A program made the translations under genes and the position numbers. A stretch of 64,000 nucleotides of DNA, taken from the NCBI RefSeq assembly GCF_019649055.1, contig NW_026570263.1, forward strand, positions 496,001 through 560,000. Direction: 5' to 3'. Source of the stretch: Paramacrobiotus metropolitanus. Its lineage: Eukaryota > Tardigrada > Eutardigrada > Parachela > Macrobiotidae. The notes beneath the pieces are model-generated. The model searched no databases, had not been told where the DNA came from, and was given only the letters and a program-made list of their open reading frames with translations. This document shows positions 45,701 to 56,706 of this stretch, one piece after another (positions within the stretch are counted from its first letter, which is position 1; each line of letters begins with the position of its first letter).

Positions 45701-48513
45701 TGCGAGGTCACCAAGCAGCTATGATTACGATTACCAGAATCGAGAGAAACACCAGTTCACTGTGTGGCCAGATCACAGACTTAATTTTACTAGAACGTCC
45801 CGTACGAACGAAAGAAAAAGAGTAAGGTTTAGAAACAGCTTGCCAAGCTTCCGATAACTGTACGTATATAAATGAGGCAATTTTCTGTAAGTTATGCTTC
45901 TTCCCTAGCGAGCGACGCTTCACAGATTACTCGGCGTTAATTTAAATAGTCAAAATAAATGCCAAGGATTACTATCAATTACTTCCGGTTCAGTGACCTT
46001 TATGTATGGTCTCCTCAGACTTACCCGGGCGTCCGTATCCTGGATGCTCCGACGGCGGAGACGCGCCAAAATCCGCGACAGCGCTGTCTGTCCAAAACGC
46101 TCGTATAATTTTCGTCTAATTAGGAACCAAGTCTTAGCGGAAAGGTCACGAGGTACCTGGATGGGGTAGAAGAGGATGAGGACGGCGGCGCCCACGAAGG
46201 CCATGTAGCCGAGCAGCCAGACGGAGTAGGCGGTCCCGCCCACCATGAGAATGGGCCCGCCAATCATCAGGAGGGACTGCCGCACCGCCTCGAAGACCCG
46301 CCCCACGTCGGCGCTGACCAGGTTGATCATGTCGCCCGAGGAGCCGGCCTGGTGGAGGTTCTTCAGCTGGAAGAGCTTGGCGTAGAGGATGCCGTGGCAG
46401 GCGGCGCGCAGCCGGACGCAGGTGCGGTACTGGATGCCCCACAGGCCCACGAACAGGATGGCCCTGTATAACAGTCACGTCGTCTCGAAGTAACGTATGC
46501 ACACTGTGACGCTGATTACCTACCGGCTCATTTCACTGACGAACAGGCCGAACACCAACAGCAAGCCGGTGCGGACCGTGTCCTCGTTGGAGACTTTGTT
46601 GTTGGCGTGCTCGATTATCTTTTGCACAAACAGCGTCTACAAAGCAAGCAACCCTTACAGCCGAGTTAAGCAATACAAATACATACAGTACAAACAAAGT
46701 TCCGAACAAATAAATATGTTATGAGGCAATAAAAATTAAGAAACGCAAAATAATTGTAAAAAAATTTACAGGTTAATTTTTTAACATTATTTAAAGAATG
46801 ATGAAAAATTTAAAGTGAAAAAAATTAATAAAATACATAAATAAAAAATAATAATAAAATACACAAACATATATTCAGAAAACAATAACGAAAAATTGTG
46901 GCATAAATAATAAAAGTATTAAACTGCGGATTGTTTTACCGGGCCAATAAATCCGAGTGTCAAGCATAGCCAATACACCAATCCCGCAACAATCAATCGC
47001 GTCCGGCAGAAACGCCAGCAGGCCCGGAAGAAGGAAGCCTTGGCGCCGCGCTTGGCCACTTCCGCATCCCAAATACGCTGCAATCTGCAATTCTGCCAAT
47101 TAACTTCCCATCCTCGTTTGCTTGCCCGTAGTTTGGTAACACGTACCGGACAGTATTGCGCTGACAACTGTCGAAACGCGACGTCTTCCACAAATCCTGC
47201 TGGCGCAGCCCGCGTTTATACGCCTTCCACATGATGCCGGTCATCCACGAGAACAGCATAAAGCTGAAGAAGCCTGCAAGTTGTAAAATCGCGCTGACCA
47301 GTGTCTTAACCTTCCAAAGGTCATTATCGCTGATGAATATAACCATATATAAATGTGTAACAAAACACTCTTAATTACCTACGCGATCAAGCCGGCTATA
47401 CAGCTGTCCTTCTCTGCAAAGGTCAACCTGGGTTAACAAGCGTTGCGGGAAAAATGAGTGGGTGCATGTGCCTACTCGTCGTCGTCGATGTCGCAGCGGT
47501 ACGGATATAGCATCTGCAGCGCGTGCCGGTATTTGCGGCAGCCTTTCTCACTGTCGGAGCCGCGCCGCATGGCGTCCAGGGTTTTCTCCTCTTCCTTCTC
47601 TTTGCCGTCCGTCGGCACGAAGGGCACGTCCAAGTGGACGTGCGGCTCGCCAGCCGGGGATAAACTGCAATTGAATAAAACAGTTATAAATCACGAATAT
47701 AAATAAAATAAAAAGATAAAATTATACGCATAACTGAGAAACACAAATAACAAATTATAAATAAAAACCTCTAAATAAAAACATGAACAAGAAACTAAAA
47801 ATTTAAACAAAAAGCACAAAATGTAAACAAGACAAAAATATTATAAATAAAAACCGTAATAATAAAGCCGCAAATAAAAATTGAAAAAAATTGTAAATAA
47901 AAAAAATTAAATAAAAACCTTAAGGCTAGACGTTAAAAAAAAAACAGATAAATTCTGATATAAAAAATAGGCGTATCCTAACTATCGTATTTTTTAGAAA
48001 AAAAAATAATATCTTAGCCAGTAATGCTTAAAGTATTCCGGTCTTATTTAAATTAAGTCAGTACTTGTTCATAAAAAACTGCAAAAACATTTCTCCGTAC
48101 AGCGCAAACGTGTGATCGGCCTCCGCGGGGCTGACGGCCAACGGCAGCGGGACATGCAGCAGGAGGGAGCGGCGGGCCTGCGCCTTGGGCGACGGCGGGG
48201 TGTGGCTGATGATGGAGTGCGTCCGCGGGGGCTCGTTGATGTTGGCGTCGGGCGCGAGGCCGGCGGTGTTGATGTCGGAGAGGCGGGAGCTGGGGGAGCC
48301 CGTCAGCTCGGTGGTGGCGACGGCCGGGAGGGTGGAGTGGGCGGAGGTGGCGCTGGACGGCCACTCCTTGGGCACCACCAGCGGCTCCGATAAAAGGGGC
48401 GTCACCTCTAAAGAGGGCGCGGCATCGTCGGCCAAAGGGCTCTCGCTGATCAGCAGGTCGTCCTGCGACGGGGGCACGTCCATGTCGCTGGCGGCGTTCG
48501 GGTCGACGCTCAT
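39744..48513 (-). CDS. ABCC5-like: ABCC5/MRP5-like ABC transporter, 16 exons, about 1490 aa
   Basis: Proposed exons: 48513-48101 (or to 48065), 47664-47503, 47329-47147, 47084-46940, 46636-46524, 46463-46157, 46087-46025, 45609-45376, 45311-45204 or 45073-44963, 44703-44218, 43161-42535, 41959-41810, 41723-41594, 41520-41178, 41116-40716, 40357-39744. All phases match with GT-AG sites. The order is cytosolic N-terminus, TMD1 (RTCVRLRAACHGILYAKLFQ, NSIRLIKMYAWEESFLEKV), NBD1 (Walker A GRVGSGKST, signature LSGGQRQR, Walker B IYLLDDPLSAVD), TMD2 (FYDTTPAGRILTRLSKDIDE) and NBD2 (GRTGSGKSS, FSVGERQLL, ILFMDEATASID). Segment-by-segment likeness is to human MRP5, with no extra N-terminal TMD0. It should export organic anions or nucleotides across the plasma membrane; the substrate is inferred. 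In NBD1 the glutamate after Walker B is aspartate (LLDDP), as usual in ABCC. The exon 1 donor is undecided. Confidence 0.88.
40393..40590. repeat. Intron direct repeat in the ABCC5-like gene
   Basis: A block starting GTGCATGTCTCAGTACTTGC near 40394 recurs in diverged form from about 40529. It lies in the last intron (40358-40715), and one AAAGGTCA motif (40516) is next to it. Probably a local duplication. Confidence 0.6.
42090..42300. repeat. TTTACGCTTTACC-type minisatellite in an intron
   Basis: Irregular units of GTTTACGCTTTACC, AAAGTTTACGC and variants repeat about fifteen times within the intron between the NBD1 exon and the TMD2 exon (41960-42534). The units are too irregular for a telomere repeat. 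Confidence 0.75.
43905..43985. repeat. Three tandem AAAGGACATTTTTTAAGT units
   Basis: AAAGGACATT, then TTAAGT, is repeated three times in the large intron 43162-44217. It is a short tandem array directly beside the 182-bp element. Confidence 0.8.
44008..44189. mobile_element. 182-bp MITE with AATT target duplication, inside an intron
   Basis: The ends are TGTCAGGGC and its partner ATCTGACA, flanked on both sides by AATT (44004-44007, 44190-44193). Read on the minus strand it aligns over most of its length with the left end of the 29162 insertion (AGAAAGCAAACCCGGATG, TAATGCCGAAATCTGA, CAAGCCAAGAACCAACTGG-like). It ends 28 bases before the exon edge at 44218, leaving the splice donor intact. 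Confidence 0.8.
44963..45073 (-). other. Alternative exon 9b of the ABCC5-like gene (37 codons)
   Basis: Acceptor TCGATAG before 45073, donor GTACCG after 44963, phase 0 on both sides. It encodes AFNLLIVYYILGAGGIRTIV and ends RLACERIQ. It is a diverged duplicate of exon 9a for the same membrane segment. Including both would add an extra half-domain, so mutually exclusive use is expected. It shows no stop or frameshift. Confidence 0.75.
45204..45311 (-). other. Alternative exon 9a of the ABCC5-like gene (36 codons)
   Basis: Acceptor CTGGCAG at 45312-45313, donor GTATTG after 45204, phase 0 on both sides. It encodes AFTLLTIYYSTRSAYYGMPF and ends ACERIK. It aligns with the MRP5 segment at the end of TMD1 (AFTVVTVF...) at identical length. 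It competes with exon 9b, 130 bases downstream. Confidence 0.8.
45617..45840. repeat. Dispersed repeat, copy in the ABCC5-like intron
   Basis: From about 45617 to 45840 the sequence aligns in the same orientation with 51388-51630. Shared strings are GGAAAAGGATGC, AGCTATGATTAC, GCCAGATC and CAGGTTTAGAAACAG-like. It is about 225 bp, non-coding and of unknown type. Confidence 0.65.
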
Positions 48514-50094
48514 CTTCTTAGGCGGAAGCAATTCTCATAAATCATCTCATTCGTGGGAAACCCTGCTCGCTTTCGCCAAAGATAATCCACGCGAAATATT
48601 ATATAGTGTCCGTATCATATAAAAAATATTCCCTTTTTTAATTGTAATTCGATTTTTCTCGAGCAATAAATAATAAAGCGGGTACGCTCTTCCGGTCGAA
48701 ATTTTAATTTGCGTGCAATTTAAAAATCTGGGATAATTTCATGACAAATGGCAATCTTATGTGGATATGTCTCGAATACAGCTGTTTGAAGAAAGCAGCA
48801 CATGGTACAAAATGATTAGGATAATATGTAACTAGGCCTAATGCTTCGCAGTTCGTGTTAAAACGATGATGAAACGCGTCGATGGTGTTGGTGTGCTCGT
48901 TTGATGGGCGATAACATTGTTCATGCCGGTGAACTATCGTTCGACATGGCTACCGATAAGCGGCGTCTCCCTTAGGAAAAATATTTTATGTTGCTGTTGC
49001 CGATTCTTTAATTCAGGGGCAGTATTTTAGTTTGCTGTTTGTGGTTTTATTAAGTGCTGTATTTCCTTATTGTGTACAGTGTACACTTAATCCATTGCAG
49101 TACGACACTAATAATTCCTGATATGCGTAGTAGGTGTACGTATGCACAAACGTTAAGTACTCCACACAAATCTCTCGATAATTAATTATTATTTGGCCTT
49201 AATGCTTAGCAATAATCGCCGGGCACCAATACAACATCGTATAATTAGATCTGTATTATCACTATTATGAGTGATTCTACAGATGAATACTACAACCAAA
49301 CTTAATTGTATTTGCGACTGCCTCCATTGTTATTTGTACTGTTTTTACTAGTACTGTAACTTCATCATAATAAGTACACACTTATTCAGGTGAACAGAAT
49401 TAGTATTGTTATTATTGAAAGTAAGTACGTATGACTTTGTATGTATCTGTACATAATGGCTATGTCTTGTTTTTTGCTAATAAGTACTTCGTTTGGAACT
49501 GTTGGAACAGATTTTAATTTACGTTGTTATTGACGTAGTGCATGCGCAGTCATTTATGAACGTTCTGAGTCATACCAGTTTATCTACATAAAAAAAGTGG
49601 GACAGCTGGTAGGTGCGAGACCTCGTGCAGCCTCAGGCTTGACGCATAAACTGTAATCTTTCCAACACAGGTACAACAAACTGCTTCCGAATGAAGTTTC
49701 ATCGGAGACAATACCGACGTCAGTCCCATTAGAATCTAACAAAAATTCCAGTTCAAGTTGTGTAACTGCACTAAAAACGTTATATAAACGGCTTTAAGTT
49801 AAATTAATTTGCAAATATACAAGTGCCCATCAGAAAGTACTGGCTGTTTCGTCACCGAATTACTTTAGAAAGAGTGTTTGGAGAAAAATTGGTCGACCGG
49901 TTTTAGTAACAAGGCCTCACCTGGCCGTTGCCATTCACCGCCTATCGCGTTAAAATACGTTATTATCACTCCGGAGTCGTTACATTACAGTATACTATAT
50001 GAAATGGGCGCCGACATTATTATCACAGCTTAATAATAACTCCCAGTCGCGTTTTCGCAGTAAAATTTATCCAAATTACCAAAAAAATCAGACA
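48514..50094. other. Intergenic, AT-rich, upstream of the ABCC5-like gene
   Basis: About 1.6 kb without coding features. It has many TACTGTA/TACAGTA-like strings, common across this window. The promoter of the transporter gene should lie near 48.5-48.8 kb but shows no recognisable element. Confidence 0.45.
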
Positions 50095-50190
50095 CACTAA
50101 GGCTTGAACTCGCTACCTTTCGTTTCGCTAATAACGGCTTTCGTACACTTGTATGTAGGTAACTCCCGAACCGCTCGACTACGAAAACTC
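50090..50190 (-). ncRNA. tRNA-like Pol III unit or SINE head
   Basis: On the minus strand GTAGTCGAGCGGTTCGGGAG looks like a leucine/serine-type tRNA D-arm with an A box (TAGTCGAGCGG). About 70 bases later GCGAGTTCAAGCC resembles a B box. A run of seven T follows within 15 bases and could terminate Pol III transcription. The acceptor stem does not pair well, so a functional tRNA is unlikely. A tRNA-derived SINE head or tRNA pseudogene is more likely. Confidence 0.4.
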
Positions 50191-51387
50191 TGCAGTCCAC
50201 AATTGCGCATTTACCCGTAGGGGTTGTTGTACAGAGTACGGGAAACAAGTGGCCCCCCTCAAAGGCGATGTCAAATTTGGATCGAGACCAGAACGCGGTT
50301 TCACAGCGCACACCCTTCCCACTGCCTGTCTGGACTCAGAACCTTCAATAAGTGTCATGGTACGAGTACAAACTATGCACCCTGTCTGGGCAACCTGCGC
50401 AAGTTGCGGCCAGACTGATCTGCGATGTACAGAGTACAGACTGTAGAAATTCTTCTCGCGTCGGCCGCACTCCAGATAGATATACGGCCCATATGGGGTG
50501 ACCGGCGAAGGTGCAACAATCCCGGGGTACCGTATCGGACACGGGATACCTGTGTCCACTGGCGGCTAACCCACCATCCAGGAAAACTTCCGGAAGCCTT
50601 TATCCATCTGGATTCAAATAGAGGAACACGCTTTGTGATATGTGTGCTTTGCCAGTCTCCCGGACATGGACAACATATTTAGCAGAAGTGTTTTTGCAAC
50701 TGCCTCTCATTTTCATGTACTTATATCTTTTTTACATTACATTATTACCAATCATTAGTCCACATTAAAACTCCCTAGTCCCATTTAAAAATAGTTAAAA
50801 TACTTAAATTTTACACCCAATAAAAACAGAATACTAGAGTAGAAGTTTTTACAGCGAGAGCTAAAGGGCATGACTGAAGCCTGCGTCATGTACGGAGATT
50901 ATGAAAAAGGTAAACTTTCACGAAAAAGGTAAACGAAGCCGACGCACGTTTTCAGTACGGGAATTACTGCTGTAGAAATTTCGGTAAAGATAACAAATTA
51001 TTACGAATTCTTACAAAGCACTTCTTGGCTTTTGCCTCTTGGAAAATGATTTGTTAACACATGACTAAAGGAACTTATGCAAATAATGTAATGACTGTAG
51101 AATATGATGAACCTTATGCCTGTATGTCGCTCGGGGATTTAAAATTCATTTATTTAGGTAGAAAATTTGGCGCGGAACGCGAATCTGACAGTCGGCTTTC
51201 CTACGCTAGAAAGCGCTAGAAATCGCTAGAAATTCAACCAAAAATAGTAAATTTATGGTTTTTTTGCAAAATTCTTTATCGTTTCTAAGAAAAAGCGCTA
51301 CGCTTAGTCTTTTGGACCAGAAATCCATGCTTATAAATAGGCAGCGCGCTCAGATTAAAAAAACGTAACGCATTCACTAAACACTAA
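50191..51387. other. Intergenic, no gene seen
   Basis: Short overlapping frames at 50179-50682 have no family features. The remainder is AT-rich. Confidence 0.45.
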
Positions 51388-51630
51388 AAACGGTGCTCTT
51401 AAAGCTTCAAACTGGAATTGATTATACAGCGCTTCCAGGGAGCTTACGACTGTACAGGTTGGAAAAGGATGCAAGGTCACGAATCAGCTATGATTACCAT
51501 TACTAGAAGCGAGAGAAATACCAGTTCAATGTCGGCCAGATCGCAAGCCTAATTTATTAGAACGACGTCCGTAAGAACGGAAGAAGAAACAAAACTAAAA
51601 TCAGGTTTAGAAACAGAATCGGCAGCTTCC
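51388..51630. repeat. Dispersed repeat, intergenic copy
   Basis: Partner of the copy at 45617-45840, with moderate divergence and several small indels. No terminal repeats or A-tail were noted. Confidence 0.65.
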
Positions 51631-52029
51631 AATATAATGTTCTGGTATCTAGTCATGCTACGCTCTGGTCGGAACAGGTAGTCACACATGGTGAACCGCT
51701 TAGACAACATCCATCCGCTTTAATAAGTACTCGTACATAGTTCAACACGGTAAAGAACAAACTGTTATTACGGTTAGAGACGTTCCGAGTTAGATTTTAG
51801 ATGCATAAAAATGAGCAAATGTAAAAGCGGTAAATGAGCAATGTAAAAGCTGCAATGTAAAAGCGGCACAACTCTAGTCAGTGGAAGGAAAACTGGTGTT
51901 ACAATTCATCACAAATGTTCCGACCCTAAAGAGTCAAAAGCGCTAAACACAACCCGAAGGCAACTTACAATCAGCGCCAGCACAGCTGGTGAAAAAAGCA
52001 GAGAAAATCCAGGAATCGATCATCTTCAG

Positions 52030-54310
52030 CTAAACATCGTCAACCCGGCTGTCCAAGGCGTACTGTGCCACTTTCGTCAGCTTGAACACATCCAGTGTGC
52101 TGAGATTCCCCATAGTCCACTCTTGCTGCGCACCATGCGTCGTGCGCGGATCCGCACCGATGTACTTGTTCAAAACCTGAACAGAAAACAATTTAACGGC
52201 GTTTTCTGGTATTATACTTCTTTATTTTTCAATAAGCACATCAATGAGCGCCACTTAGTATATACAATCAAATAAAGAATTTGTCCCAATTAACACGAGA
52301 AGGGGCTGTGCGCACTACACTCATAGCATTGCCACGCATAATCTCCAAACTTAAACGCTGAAACAAAAACAAGTGGAACGACTCTCGCGTGTTCTCATAA
52401 ACGCTTTCTAACAGCCGGCCTCGTGCCTACCCATAATATGCCCTTGCACGCGGAGATATCCTTTTTGGCCTTCCTGATACAACGCGCCACCCGCGCGGCG
52501 AGCCGCGGCACATCGACCATCTCCCGCGCCACCAGTGACCTTTCATAGACGTCCCACAACTGCGTCAATCGGAGTGCGGGGGCATCCGACAGGCGGAACC
52601 GCGCAAATTCCACTTTCGCGCTAGTCTGCGTTAGCGCCAACTCGCAATCGCGCCATACGACCACTGGGCAGGTCGCGGCCACCCGCGACAGATGGTCGTT
52701 GATCCAGTCCAAATAATCGTGCAGATTGCAGTCGTCATCGCTGAAATCGTTCCCGGCCAAGACCAGCAACTGAATGCGTTGCTGCTGCAACAGATTGGCT
52801 AACAAGCCATACACGTCCCGCGACAAGTACGACAATTTCCTCGAATCTTCCAATAAGATGGTCTCCGTGGCGGGCGTGGCGCACTGGAGGATGCAGGACG
52901 CCAGGAGAAAGTGCTCCGTCACCTCGGTGCGGGCCTTGTAGAAGGAATGCCGGCAGGAAATCCACAGGAACGTACCGATGGCGCCCGCGTCCAGTGTCGC
53001 CTCCCACAGGCGGCAGACGCGTCGCTTCCGCAGCCGCTCGATGCTGTCCAGTGACTGGAAGATTTCCGCCAGGACTTGGCGGGGTAAGGGCATGCCGCGT
53101 CCCACTAGATTCTGATCGGCGTAAGCAGCTCTGAGTCTTTTTAAAGGGGGAACGAACTCCACGAAGCGATGCCCATGCCATTCTCCTCGGAGAGTTTTCC
53201 GCTGTCGCTGTGGGCGGTGTACTGAACAGACTGGTGGCTTTTAGCGAAGTCAAAGGTTTCTTCCTGCAAATAAAAAGAGACTGTAAAAGTAGACACTTGA
53301 ATACGAATAAATTTTGGAATTTAATTGCATTATGTACAGTGACGAGCATCGCTCAACTGGAACACTCAGACAAAAAATTTGTCCCAATTAACATGAGAAG
53401 AAGTGTACACAAAACACTCATAGCGTTACCACGCATTATCTCCAAACTTAATAATAAAAATTAAGAATTTATGGGCAATAACAAAAATGCCTGCGCTTGC
53501 GCTACTTGACAGTTAAAATTTTTAAACACTGAAAGATCTGTCCTCTCGGGTTAAAAGGTAGCGTACTCAAAACAGCTAATCGCCAACGCCAACAGTACTG
53601 AAAATTCAGTTACTGACCAGTTTATCGAGTAGAATAGGATCTGCATCGCTGCGCTGTAAGTACGTGAAGCTGGCCTTGCGCACGACGACGCAGCAGGCGC
53701 TGAACTCGCGGTTGATCTTCTGCCACAGCAGTCTTGCTGCCAGCGGGGGATCCACCCAATATCCCTTAGGCAGGCGGCATGCGCGGACCACAAAATAATC
53801 TGCACCCACGCGGCGCACCTGCAGATCCTCGGATGAGGGTACACAGCGGATCTGGGCGAGCGGAATCAGCTCCTTCGTCTGCGCAGCGCCCCACTGCACC
53901 TCCACCAGTCCACACTCGATGTCGTTGCAATACGCTCGGCGCACATTGTCGTCCTTAGGCACGGCTAGTTGCACGGGCCACCAGGTCCACGCGCGATCTC
54001 GTCCGACACGCAGCAAGGCCTGCAGCGCAGTACGGGTCTCCGCCCACGCAGTCACCTGCTTCCATCGCTCCCAGGAATACTCGACAACGTCCGGACTGCG
54101 GAAGATGTTGCCGTACTCGACAAACTCGTAACGTCGCTGCGGACAGCAGAAGTCGATCCGCAGGCCGTGCTTCTGGCCGTCCGCAGAGGCTGCAGATATT
54201 TCCTTGACGATGCCGTGCTGCAGCGAACCATTGATCAGCACATCCACAGCGTTCCACTGGTACATGTCGTACACTTGGCCACTCTGACAGCTGTCCGCGA
54301 ACAAATGCAT
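52030..54310 (-). CDS. N-domain/F-box protein, copy 1, 3 exons, frameshifted
   Basis: Exons 54310-53618, 53263-52431 and 52176-52030 share splice positions and phases with the divergent paralogue at 54.6 kb (CTG|GTCAGT, TTGCAG|GAAG, TTATGG|GTAGGC, TTCAG|GTTTTG). The N-domain holds VYDMYQWNAVDVLINGSLQH and EFVEYGNIF, perhaps a small beta-barrel like Tudor or SH3. The F-box is PLPRQVLAEIFQSLDSIERL with KRRVCRLWE. A helical C-terminal region ends with LDVFKLTKVAQYALD. F-box proteins pick substrates for SCF ubiquitin ligases. Near 53190 the frame starting exon 2 (EETFDFAKSH...) and the frame entering the F-box (GEWHGHRF...) differ by one base. So this copy is a young pseudogene, or the base is a sequencing error or allele. 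The separate parts are otherwise open. Confidence 0.7.
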
Positions 54311-54622
54311 GATTCAGATACGGATAAGTATATTCAAATTTCAAAGAGAAAAAATTTCACTGACAAGTGAGTTATCGAAAGACGATGGAAGAAAAGATGC
54401 AAAAACAACTGCAAATTTAATAAAATCCAGGCTAGAGTCAACAAGTGTTCTGCCAGCTCTGCTTTTGCCACTACAGCCTAGCAGTGCCTGCCGCCTGAGA
54501 GCGGAGGGACGTAGTTATACGGTAATAAAGATAAGATCTGCGTCCTTGTATGAGCTCAATCATCCAGTTTGGAGACGGAGAGCTGACGCGTTAATTTTCT
54601 AACGGAAACATCAACTTCAAAC
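54311..54622. promoter_or_regulatory. Shared divergent promoter region of two F-box genes
   Basis: Only 312 bases separate the two ATGs (54310 minus, 54623 plus). Both promoters must lie here or overlap the other gene. No TATA box is clear. The head-to-head order suggests the pair arose by inverted duplication. Confidence 0.5.
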
Positions 54623-56706
54623 ATGCATCTTTTTCCGACGGTTCATCATAACTGCGAGTCCAATGTGTACGACGTGTACCAGTGGAACGCTGTGGATGTG
54701 CTGATCAGCGGGACGCTGCAGCACGGCGCCGTCATCGGTCTGGCGTCGGGTGACAACACCACGACGAACGGTTTGCTGGTCGATTTCAACTGCGCACAGC
54801 GGCATTCCGAGTTTGTCGAGTACGGCAACATCTTCAGCTACGCAAGCGCGCTAGATATTCCAGAGGCGCCGACCCACTCCTTGCAGGCCTTATTGCGTGT
54901 CGGTGCAGATGGCGCGTGGACCTGGTGCCCCGCGCAAAGGGTGCTGGCCTGGGACAGCCCACTGCTCAGCGGCCGCGACATCGCTTGGGAACTTGTGGAG
55001 GTGCAGGTGGGAGAAGGGTCGATTACGGAACTCCTTCCCCGCAACCAGGTCCGCGGTGTGCTCTCGCCCGCGGATCTCCAACAACCAGCTCACAAGGTTC
55101 CTAAGTATCAGCCGTCGTCCGCGTAATTCAATGCGCTTTCGATGTAGACAGATAAAAACGCGGCCGCGTTGTTTTAATGGCTTTTCTTTGGTGTGAAGGA
55201 AGCGGATTTGGACTTTATTGTACGGCACGAGTCTATCGACCGCGGCGAGGGCGAAGGAAGCCCTGAGGGGGAATGGATTGGCCGTCGTTTCGTTCCCCTT
55301 GTAAAACGAGTGAAAGCCCCGCCAGTCGGAGACCGGCAACTGCGACGCGGCATCCCTCTACCACGCGAACTTTTAGCGGAAATCTTCCAGTCACTGGATA
55401 CCATGGAGCGGGTTCGTAAGCGTCGCGTCTGCCGTCTGTGGGAGGCGATGCTGGATGCGGGTGCGCTTTCACAGCATGTGTGGATCGCCTGTCGACACGT
55501 CTTCCGCAAAACAAACGCGGGAGGTTGGGAGCAGTTCCTGTTGGTTGAATGCATGCTCAAGCACTTGACGCCTACCACCGCAACCGTGATCTTGGAGGAT
55601 GCAGCGGAATTCACGGTCTCGATGTGGAGTGCGTTCAAGGTGCTCTCCACCCTCCTGCAACAGCGGCGCATCCGGACGCTCGTATTTTCCCGCTGTGATT
55701 TCAGCGATTTGGACTGCTGCTTGAATGGTTACTTGGAATCGTTGAACGACGGATTGTCCAGTTTAGCCGCGACATGCAGTGCGGTGGTGTTTCGGGATTG
55801 TGAAATGCATCTAACGCAAAACAGCGCCCAAGTGGCTTGCGCAAAATTCTGTCTGTATGATGGGCCCGCACAGCGGCTGATGCAGTTGTGGGATGTCTAT
55901 GAAAGGTCACTAGTGAGGAGGGAGATCGATTTGCCAAGGCTGGCCGAGCGAGTGGCGCGCTGTGTTAGCACACAGGATACTGAGATGTGCGAAGTAATCC
56001 TATGGGTATGCAAGCTCCAGAAGCGCGTTGTAGTTTATAGCCGGAACGTATGATATAATATAGAAATACTGATTTTAAAACCGAATGGATTGTATGGTAA
56101 CGCCGAGAGCCAGTTCTCATTCTTTGTAAAGCTCTGTATAAGCCACATTTCTTGTTTTCACCGTTGAGTCAGAAACATCTAACCAGCTGCAAGTATCTGT
56201 ATAACGAGTGTAGTGGTTAGTAGACGCTTAGTCTTTGCTGTTGGTTTAGGTTTAGTCTTAACTGTTCGGCATTTCACAATCCCGAAACACCACCGCACTG
56301 CACGTCGCGGATAAACTGGACAATCCGTCGTTCAACACCTCCAAGTAACCATTCAAGCAACAGTCGTTCAACACCTCCAAGTAACCATTTGCCTATTGCG
56401 AAAAAATAAAGAATTCTATGATATAAATCCGGTGTGTAAAAACTTCCTAAAATCGCGCTACCGTCAGCACTAAGCCCTGTTCCCGCTATATGATCCCGCT
56501 ACGCTTCGGTCATGCAGTGCCCGCTAAAAGCGAGTGCACTTTCCTAGTTATAGATTGTGAATGTCTATTGCGGTGGTGATCCGCGGACGGCGCAGCGTAA
56601 TGCTCACCAAGAATGGACGACGATGGAGACTCTGTCCAGTTTGGATGTGTTCAAGCTGTCGAAGGTGGCGCAATCCGCCATTGACTTCCGAGTTGGCGAT
56701 CTTTGA
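54623..56706 (+). CDS. N-domain/F-box protein, copy 2, 3 exons, 477 aa
   Basis: Exons 54623-55096, 55199-56005 and 56554-56706 join at CACAAG|GTTCCT, GTGAAG|GAAG, CTATGG|GTATGC and TTATAG|ATTG, all phase 0. The N-domain has VYDVYQWNAVDVLISGTLQH, EFVEYGNIF and DGAWTWCPAQRV. The linker GEWIGRRFVPLVKRVKAP leads to the F-box PLPRELLAEIFQSLDTMERV with KRRVCRLWEAML at about residue 210. A region with weak leucine-rich character follows (TVILEDA, IRTLVFSRCDFSDLDCCL). It ends TLSSLDVFKLSKVAQSAID. Exon 1 is shorter by about 65 codons than in the neighbour. The likely role is a substrate receptor of an SCF ubiquitin ligase in the cytosol or nucleus, by family. There are no visible breaks. The first intron's donor (GTTCCT) is weak and is the least certain point. 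Confidence 0.75.
56270..56389 (-). repeat. Inverted partial copy of exon 2 inside intron 2
   Basis: About 92 bases here are the reverse complement of exon-2 sequence at 55716-55807 with few mismatches. A 27-base piece (GTCGTTCAACACCTCCAAGT...) is then repeated in tandem. The pre-mRNA of the F-box gene could fold this back on its own exon. Confidence 0.85.
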
